From Armillaria gallica (lineage: Eukaryota; Basidiomycota; Agaricomycetes; Agaricales; Physalacriaceae): a stretch of DNA of 64,000 bases. This document shows positions 55,895-64,000 of the stretch, in pieces. Every line of letters begins with the position of its first letter. Within the stretch, counting starts at the first letter, position 1. The position numbers were made by a program, and so were the translations under genes. The notes under the pieces are model-generated. The model was not told where the DNA came from, did no database searches, and saw nothing but the letters and a program-made list of their open reading frames with translations. The stretch covers positions 2,046,001-2,110,000 of the forward strand of contig JBANDB010000008.1 in assembly GCA_037576215.1 (NCBI GenBank), read 5' to 3'.

Positions 55895-56054
55895 GGAGAA
55901 AGCAAAGAAACGGAAAGAAAAATACACGTCACATGCGTGACAAGGCTATTCGCCGCTTTCGCGACTTACACGACCACCGGGTCGCTCACAACATTATACC
56001 GCCTCGTCATCGGAGACGACGACGGCGACGACGACTGCTTTGATACTTCCCGGC
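55895..56054. promoter_or_regulatory. Divergent promoter of DYS1 and the SEC7-type gene
   Basis: 160 bp separate the two start codons. A GA/CG-rich stretch with repeated GACGACG units lies at 56011-56035. No TATA box is visible, as expected for a housekeeping bidirectional promoter. Confidence 0.4.
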
Positions 56055-59000
56055 ATGGAGGAGAGTACCTCTGCACCAGAAAGCGTTCCGCTACCCGTTT
56101 CTCCTCCTGTAGATGCACAGGCGTCCACCAGCACACCGCCTCTCGAATCTGTCGACCTTCCTGATGAGAGGACCCAGGCAATCATGGAGGTACCTATAGA
56201 TGATGTACAGGAGGTCAACGGTGATGTAGCTGCAGACGAAGCAGAGCCGGAGGATACAGGTTCTGCACAGCCGGAAGACCTACGAGCACCAGTGCCAGAG
56301 AGGCCTGCTGAACGAGCTGATATAATTGACAATATCTCAGCTAATTTGTCTGAAGACTCCGTGTCTACTCAGCTACCTTCGCCGCCCGCCAAACCCCAGC
56401 TACCACAGAGTATACCCATTCCACCAGAGCTGGACGTACCCCATCCTCTCCCAGCGTCGCCGTCAGAATCCACTCACCGTCGCTCACTCACCATCTCGAA
56501 AGGGCACACCGTATCCGTCGTCTTGATTTCCTCCGCACTAGAAACTATTGCTGCATCCAAAGAGGCCAAGCGCTCCGCTCCTCTTCGCGAGAGCACCCAG
56601 CGCGCACTCGAAATGATCCGTTCAGAGCAGGGCGGAGACCGCCCCCGAGAGATCTTCGAACCTCTACGCCTAGCCTGCGAGACGCGGACGGAGAAACTGA
56701 TGATCGCGAGTTTGGACTGCATCTCCAAACTCATATCCTATTCGTTCTTCGCAGAATATATCCCCCCTTCTGCGCATTTCATGTCGCCCCCTGGGTCGCC
56801 TGGTTTGCACCCCCGGCAGAGTACCTCGCAGGTCGACGCCAACCCTCCGTCCCTCGTTGACCTTGTGGTCCATACCATAACTTCATGCCATTCCGAAACG
56901 ACACCCGAAACTGTATCACTGCAGATCGTCAAGGCTTTGTTGGCTCTCGTGTTATCACCGACGATATTGGTTCACCATTCGGCTTTGCTCAAAGCGGTTC
57001 GTACGGTCTACAACATCTTCCTGCTGAGTACAGACCCAGTAAACCAAATGGTCGCCCAAGGAGGCCTTACCCAAATGACCCACCATGTATTTACCCGATG
57101 TAAGATTGGAACGCTCCGAGATTCTGGTAACTTTGCATCTTCGTCTAGCCAGGGTAGCGTTTCTTCGTTTTCTAGAAGGGCTTCGCTCGCTCTGGTTAAT
57201 GGCGGAAGCGAACGTGGCTCATTCGCAGGACCGCCCGAGTCCAATTCGTCTGCGTCGTTGCCTCTGCAGCAGCCCTCTATCAACGGCGATGACGCCACAG
57301 CGGCTACGAACGGCAATGACGAACTTAAAGCGGATCAAGGTCGGTGATTCTCTGTACAGTACTCCCAGCCAATATGATTCTTACCATCTCAGCAGCAATG
57401 GCGTCGAAGGACCTCACATGGATGTCCTACCTGAGGATGAACACCATCTGCATTCAGAGATGACACTAAATGACCTGTTCATCAAGGACGCCTTTTTGGT
57501 ATTCCGGGCACTGTGCAAACTGACCATGAAACCATTGAACACCGAAAGGTCTGTAGTTTCCGTACGCAAGAGACCCCCGTCATTGCTGATTTTCCCATTG
57601 CAGTGAACGCGACCTCAAGTCGCACGCTATGCGGTCCAAACTCCTCTCTCTGCATCTTGTCCTAACCGTTCTCAATTCTCACATGGCGCTCTTCGTCGAT
57701 CCCGCTTCCATCATATACTCAAACACATCCAACGACGCAACGTCCTTCGTTCAGGCCGTAAACCAGTATATTTGTCTGAGTCTAAGTCGAAATGCCGTCA
57801 GTCCGGTGCCACAGGTTTTCGACCTCAGTGTCGAGATCTTCTGGCGTGTTCTCTCTGGAATGAGGACAAAGCTCAAGGTAAAGTTGGTACTTCTTCTTGC
57901 TACGCGTGGGTGCTCATGTTTCGCCTCAGAAAGAAATTGAGGTCCTTCTTCACGAGATCTTCATCCCCATCCTCGAAATGAGAACATCCACTTTGAAGCA
58001 GAAAGCGGTTATTTTAGGCTTGCTTTCCCGCTTGTCCCAAGATCCTCAGGCCCTCGTGGAAATCTATCTTAATTATGATTGCGATGGTGAAGCAGCGGAC
58101 AACATATATGAACAGTCAGTCATGTGTTTTTCTTTACCGAGGTAATTCTTTATTAAACATTTTCTTGTAGTCTCATGAACATCATATCGAAAATATGCAC
58201 GACACAGTCGACTTCAAGTCATCAGAAAGGGACTGAACCTCCGAGCCCGGCGACTCAACCGGCCGCAAAGTCCCACAGTAATGTTCTGGGACCGTCCCTC
58301 AGTACTTCCGTCGCCTCCGTACCCGGCTCTATGGATACCGCAACTCTAGGGCTATCTGAGACGCAGCTCCGACGACAGGGCTTGGAATGCCTTGTGACTG
58401 TCTTGAGATCCCTGGTTGCTTGGGGTACTACTTCCGGAAAGGTGGCTGACGGGGACAGTGTCGACGTTTCTTCACGTTCTCAGCCTGGGGAAAACATTAG
58501 ACGGGACTCCTTGACTCCAGATTCTTCGCTGGACAAGTTATCGGCCGTCAACTCAAGCACCGAGATATTCAGACAACATACCCCCGATCTCGGAGATGAT
58601 CCAACCAAGTTTGAGAGCGCGAAGCAAAAGAAGACTACATTGCTTGAGGGAATAAAGAAGTTTAACTTTAAGCCTAAACGCGTAAGTTTAACTTGTCTCT
58701 GCCTTTTTCATTCATTCGGTTAAGGAACCATTGCGTGTAGGGTGTACAATTCTTGATTGAGACAGGCTTCATTCCAAGCAAGGATCCTCAGGACATCGCT
58801 TCCTTCCTTCTGAATACCGATGGTTTGAGTAAGGCTATGATTGGTGAATATATGGGAGAGGGGTAAGCTTTCTCTTTCGTTTCATTGACCTATGTCCTAA
58901 CAGTGGGATCAGGGACCAAGAGAACATCGATATCATGCACGCCTTTGTCGATAGCCTCGACTTCGCTGGTGCTCCTTTCGTCGATGCACTCAGGCTATTC

Positions 59001-62000
59001 CTGCAGAAATTCCGTCTCCCTGGCGAGTCGCAGAAGATTGACAGGTACATGCTCAAGTTCGCGAACAGGTTCATCGCCAGCAACACGCAGACACCCTTCG
59101 ACAATGCCGGTAAGAGTCTTTATCTTCAGGAATGAAAGTAATCTGACCAGCATGTAAGATGCTGCATACGTTCTTTCCTATTCCGTTATCATGTTAAACA
59201 CCGACGCCCACAATCCCCAAGTCAAGAAACGAATGACCAAAGCCGAGTTCATTAAGAACAACAGAGGTATCAACGATGGCAATAATCTCCCCGAGGATTT
59301 CATGTCAGAAGTATATGATGAAATTGTATCGAACGAGATTAGAATGCAGGATGAGATAGAAGCCGCTGGGCCGCTTCCTACGGGTCCGGGCCTCGCCAAT
59401 GCTCTCGCTAACGTTGGCAGGGACCTGCAGAAAGAGGCTTACGTATTGCAGAGCAGTGGTATGGCGAACAAGACAGAGGTACGTCTTACCGCTATTGAAC
59501 AGTAACAACGATACTGAACCGTTTAGTAGGCGCTATTCCGAACCATGATGCGTACCCAGCGCAAAGGCTCCAGATCGGCTGACCAGTTCTTCAGCGCCTC
59601 ACATTTTGTCCACGTGCGCCCTATGTTTGAAGTCGCATGGATTGCCTTCTTGGCGGGGTTATCTGGGCCCCTTCAAGACACGGACGATTTGGAGATCGTC
59701 GAACTATGCCTCGATGGTTTTAAGAGCGCGATCCGCATCGTATGCTTTTTCGACTTGGAGTTGGAGCGGAACGCATTCGTGACGACTCTCGCAAAGTTCA
59801 CGTTCCTTAACAACTTGGGCGAGATGAAAGCGAAGAACATGGAGGCTATTAAAGCTCTTCTTGACGTTGCTGTAACAGATGGAAACAACTTGAAAGGCTC
59901 TTGGCACGAGGTCTTAACTTGTGTCAGTCAGCTCGAGCATATGCAACTCATCAGTGGAGGTGTTGACGTGGACGGCGGGCGCAAAGGGTGCGTTTCATAT
60001 CTCGTTTCCTTGGAAACTACTAACTCCCAGCAGGAAAACAAAGAAGCCTCCAACGGAGGAGTTAGCGAACGAAAGTCGCTCCACGCACATTACCGTAGCG
60101 ACGGATATGGTATTTTCGTTGAGTCATTTCTTGTCCGGCGTATGTTTTCAAACTCTTTAATACCCGGGACTCAGTGCTTACATTTTTTCAAGACGGCGAT
60201 TGTGGACTTTGTACAAGCCTTGAGCGATGTTTCCTGGGAAGAAATACAGTCGTCAGGACTTTCCCAGCATCCCCGACTGTTCAGTCTTCAAAAACTAGTT
60301 GAAATCTCCTACTACAACATGAATCGTATCCGTCTCGAGTGGTCAAATCTTTGGGAAATACTAGGGGAACATTTCAATAAAGTCAGTCTCTTTTGGTTTG
60401 TAACCGTTTTCAAATTTGAACAAGAAACCATTTAGGTTTGTTGTCACGATAATCCCCATGTTGGTTTCTTTGCCCTTGATGCCTTGCGACAACTTGCCAT
60501 GCGATTTTTGGAGAAAGAAGAGCTGCCCCATTTCAAATTCCAGAAGGACTTTTTGAAGCCGTTCGAGCATACCATGATTCATAATCCAAACCCTGAAGCT
60601 CGGGACATGGTAGCTTTTTTAAGAGAAAATGTGATAGGCTGGCGCTAAGGACTCTTCATAGGTTCTTCAATGCCTGCAACAAATGATTCAAGCCCGTGTG
60701 CAGAATATGCGATCTGGCTGGCGAACAATGTTCAGCGTTTTCCAAGCTGCTTCAAAGGTCCTCACGGGTACGTCCAAGTCTTCTTTCATTGGATTTGGGC
60801 AGTATCTCATTCGCTGACCAGAACGCATTGCAAATTCTGCCTTCGAGATTGTCACTCGTTTGAATAAAGAACATTTCCCAGCCATAGTCCGTTACGGCGC
60901 ATTCGCAGACTTGGTAGTCTGTATCACCGAGTTCTGCAAGGTGAGCAAGTACCAGAAAATTAGCTTACTTGCCATCGGCATGCTTCGGGGAGTGATACCC
61001 GTCATGCTGGAATCTCCAGAATGTGGATGGACGTCTTCAACTTTGGATGATAACATGGTGAAGTACTGGTATCCCGTTCTGTTCGCGTTCTATGACATAA
61101 TCATGAACGGTGAAGACTTGGAAGTTCGGCGATTGTACGTTCTTTCTCCCTTTAATATTTTTTCCTGATTCATTGATGTCTTAGAGCCCTCGATTCGATG
61201 TTCACTGCCCTCAAAACCTATGGATCGTCGTTTCCAGAGAGCTTCTGGGACAGTGTAACCAAGGATCTTATCTTCCCCATATTTTCGGTTCTCAAGTCTA
61301 GCCATGATCTCTCTCGATTCAGCACCCAAGAAGATATGAGTGTCTGGCTATCGTCGACCATGATACAAGCACTTCGGGATGTGATAGATCTCTTTACATT
61401 CTACTTCGACACATTGGAAAGATCCCTCGGTGGTCTCTTGGACCTCCTTTGCATATGTATCTGCCAAGGTATGATTGTAATCCAAGTTCACCAATGTCAA
61501 TACTCAATCTAGGCAGAAAATGATACTCTGGCGCACATTGGCACATCCTGCCTGCAGCAACTCGTCGAAAACAATGTAGAAAAACTGAGTGCTGCACGTT
61601 GGGAACGTATCACGAGCACCTTCGTCAAACTGTTCATGACGACAACACCTCATCAACTCTTTGATGATAGCTTACGCGTAGAAATTGAATCCCCCAGTCC
61701 TGACGTTAGCGAAGGTAAGTCGCTGGCTTGGTCTCCTCTATTTTTGCTCAATGTCTCTTGAAATCAGAGTCTAATGGCGCGACGATTTTGCCTGCTCCCC
61801 TTTCACCGAGTGGTGACTCTCCTCAACAGGGACAGACTGCAGCCGAGCGTCGACGGATATTCAAGCAGATCATCGTCAAATGTGTTTTGCAGTTGCTACT
61901 CATAGAGACCACCAACGATTTGCTGCGCAATGAGAAGGTCTATATGACGATACCCCCAAACCAATTGCTTCCGCTTGTCCAGGTCCTTGGACAGAGTTAT

Positions 62001-62619
62001 CAATTTGCGAGGTCCTTCAATGAAGATAAGGAGCTTCGCACAGGTCTATGGAAAGTTGGTTAGTACTGTTACCAGTCATTATTGTCGTGTATCTAACTAC
62101 TCTCAATAGGATTCATGAAGCATCTGCCTAACCTCTTGAAACAAGAGTCAAGTAGTGCATCCACACTCACTCATATCCTTCTGCGGATGTTCTTTGACCC
62201 GCGTGCCGAACACCAACGGTATCGTGATAAAGTTGATGAACGTCTACTTCCGTACGTGTTGCATTGGCGTCTATAAAGCGTCGTACTGACGATAAAGCAG
62301 TCTTTCAATAGGAGTCATTCAGGACTACAACAAGCTGCGCGCGGATACGCAAGGCAAAAATATTGTCGCGTGGACCCCGGTCGTCGCCGAAATTATGGAT
62401 GGCTTCTGCCGATTTGATGACAAGACAGTAAGTCTCATTGTGTCTGCCATGGATGACCTCTCATGTTCATCGTGCTAGTTCGCTGTGTACCTTCCCGCCG
62501 TATATCCAGTGGTCACAGAGCTCCTTGGCCGTGATTTGGCTCCCGAGGTTCGGGTGTCGTTAAAAACGTATTTTCTACGGGTAGGATACGCTCATGGAAT
62601 AATAGAGGTCTCATCGTAA
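56055..62619 (+). CDS. SEC7: ARF guanine nucleotide exchange factor, Sec7/BIG type
   Basis: Sec7/BIG proteins activate ARF GTPases at the trans-Golgi. The start ATG 56055 opens a Ser/Pro/Glu-rich N-terminal part, followed by the DCB region ([84 protein letters not shown]) and the HUS region ([48 protein letters not shown]). The Sec7 domain has [32 protein letters not shown], with the catalytic glutamate, then [19 protein letters not shown] helices and [36 protein letters not shown] repeats fill the rest, ending [22 protein letters not shown] at 62619. About fifteen short introns are needed and all join in frame. Size and the DCB/HUS flanks separate it from GEA/GBF1. Confidence 0.95.
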
Positions 62620-63044
62620 TATTTGGTTTGTATTATATATTCAATGTATTTGGTGGCCATGGATAATTCATGTTTCCTGCTTTACGTAATACATGGACAA
62701 GGATGTTTGTCGCTTTGGTCTTTGTTTGGTCTTGAGTACGTGTAGAGGAATTCAAAGTTTAAAAGTCTAAATTAAAATAGCTGACCTGGCTGAAGGGTCA
62801 TATTTTCACAAATCATAAAAGCAAGGTAACGAAAAGCTGGAGTCCGTGTGGCGCGCGTCAGATTATACGCTTGTCGGCCATTTCGTTCCAACTTCCTCTC
62901 ATGGAAAAGGCACAACACTCCGCTTTGCCTGTGATTGCTCAAGTCCAAACTGAATATATGTTATATATTTGTTCAATTACTAAAGGTTAGCGATGACTAA
63001 AAATGCACACTTCCATCCACTGGATCCGAAATCGTAAATTACTG
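62620..63044. other. Convergent intergenic region
   Basis: AT-rich 3' sequence between SEC7 and the next minus-strand gene; nothing recognisable. Confidence 0.5.
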
Positions 63045-64000
63045 TCACCGTTGGTATGCTACATATGATGAACCTCCAAAACCGCCCCAGCCAGTTGGCT
63101 GTGTTTGGATGGCTAAACCACAAGCATAAGTAAAGATACCATGAGCATAAAAAAGACACGCACGATTTGTCCGAAGAGCGTCGTATGTGGCTGTTCCCAA
63201 AATGAGCTTCGAGCATTGGAGTGTTTATGACAACGTACCTGCAGGCCGCGGTTCGTTATCCTGAGCAAAAGTACCAGATTTCATCTGCGCGAAAATATTG
63301 GCTGGATTGGTGTTGTTGGTATTCGGTAGTGGAGGTACTGGTGGCGGCGAAGACATTCCATTGCCGAAATGGCCGAAGCTAGGGTTCATACCTGTGGGAT
63401 CTGGAATGATAGCAGTCAGCGGAAGCATCGGCAAGAATGTATGTACGCATACTCGACATAACACCACTCATGCCTCCATTCATGAAGGGGCTACCACCAT
63501 TGAACCCGCCGAAAGGTATACCCGTGGGTTGCGGCTGGAATCCCGTCGGCTGTGACATCATAGGCTGAGGGCCAGGGAATCCTGTTGGCTGCGACATTAT
63601 CTGCGGCTGCTGAGGAGGGAATCCCGTCGGCTGAGATGCCAAGAAAGATGGCGGTGAGGAGTTGTTCGCGAACGGAGATACGGCAGCACCCGTAGAACGT
63701 GTAGGAATGAAGCTATTGAACCCCGTTTGTGTGGGTATAAGAGGCTGCAATAGACCTTGATTAGCGGGGACAGGAGCAAATGGTCCTCGAGGTCCATTGT
63801 AAGGTTGTGCAGGCGGTGGTGTCGGCTGAGGTATCATTCCAGTCTGCTGATTGTGTAGATGATGCCCTATTGGCGCAGGAGACGATCCCATGCCCAAACC
63901 CGAACGGTAGCTCGCGGGAGATGTAACCGCAGGGGGTGGTGTAGGGGCGGGTTGAGGCGCAGGAGTATTCTTCCTCAACTCGCTCAAACGCGACAGCTGA
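63045..64000 (-). CDS. Endocytic QPTGF-repeat protein, 3' part (Sla1/Pan1-like), cut by window end
   Basis: The coding region enters from beyond 64000 and ends at 63045-63047. The visible C-terminal part is a Pro/Gln-rich region with repeated QPTGF units (ASQPTGFPPQ, MSQPTGFPG, MSQPTGFQPQPTG), the (Q)xTG repeats of the fungal actin-patch scaffolds Sla1 and Pan1 that are phosphorylated by Ark/Prk kinases. It is followed by NPSFGHFGNGMSSPPPVPPLP and NPANIFAQMKSGTFA, resembling the C-terminus of Sla1. With an intron of about 130 bp (63114-63238), the end reads EPRPAAIQTQPTGWGGFGG. No SH3 or EH domain lies inside the window, so the choice between Sla1, Pan1 or an epsin-like protein remains open. 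Confidence 0.6.

Overview
The window is nuclear DNA from a filamentous basidiomycete, most likely a mushroom-forming Agaricomycete. The signs are dense genes on both strands, many introns of 44-60 bp with GT...AG ends, fungal orthologues of housekeeping genes, and families typical of Agaricomycetes: leucine-rich F-box proteins, a degenerate kinase with an HRDCTLRN loop, and a seven-transmembrane family of unknown function. There is no prokaryotic, plasmid or viral backbone and no CRISPR array. I found no convincing tRNA or rRNA gene.

Layout. 0.2-2.1 kb: DRE2 (cytosolic Fe-S assembly) and IMP2 (mitochondrial inner-membrane protease), both +. 3.0-4.5 kb: kinase-like gene (-). 4.9-5.2 kb: possible very small gene behind a TATA box. 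6.7-7.8 kb: secreted M43 metalloprotease (+). 8.2-9.1 kb: divergent mitochondrial-translation pair, mS34-like (-) and GatC-like (+). 9.3-11.7 kb: dUTPase (-) diverging from a SUMO-interacting-motif protein (+). 12.0-17.2 kb: tandem duplication of a 7TM gene (-). 17.2-23.2 kb: eIF2B delta (-) diverging from RAT1 nuclear exoribonuclease (+). 23.3-25.5 kb: glycine-rich conserved unknown (-). 25.8-27.7 kb: SEC22 (-) diverging from MPO1-like dioxygenase (+). 27.9-29.3 kb: short-chain dehydrogenase (-). 30.0-31.7 kb: F-box protein (+). 32.0-35.2 kb: MTP18 (-) diverging from an FHA-forkhead factor (+). 36.6-40.4 kb: KCS1-type inositol hexakisphosphate kinase (+). 41.0-45.7 kb: three-gene tandem array of an unrecognised family (+). 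46.4-48.3 kb: HEI10-like RING protein (+) with extremely small exons. 48.8-51.1 kb: two unknown genes (-). 51.9-53.7 kb: second F-box protein (+). 54.5-62.6 kb: deoxyhypusine synthase (-) diverging from a SEC7/BIG-type ARF-GEF (+). 63.0-64.0 kb: 3' end of an endocytic QPTGF-repeat protein (-), running off the window.

Themes. Most housekeeping genes sit in divergent pairs sharing short intergenic promoters (34 to about 275 bp). Several pairs or near neighbours serve one process, such as organelle translation (mS34/GatC) or membrane traffic (SEC7 next to the QPTGF-repeat protein). The lineage-specific genes lie between these blocks as local tandem duplications.

About a dozen otherwise conserved genes read cleanly only if one base is added or removed, mostly in a short C/G or A run. 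Because this hits single-copy essential-type genes, residual assembly indels are the simplest explanation. Each case is flagged, and none is called a pseudogene on this alone. CDS coordinates are outer limits that include introns.
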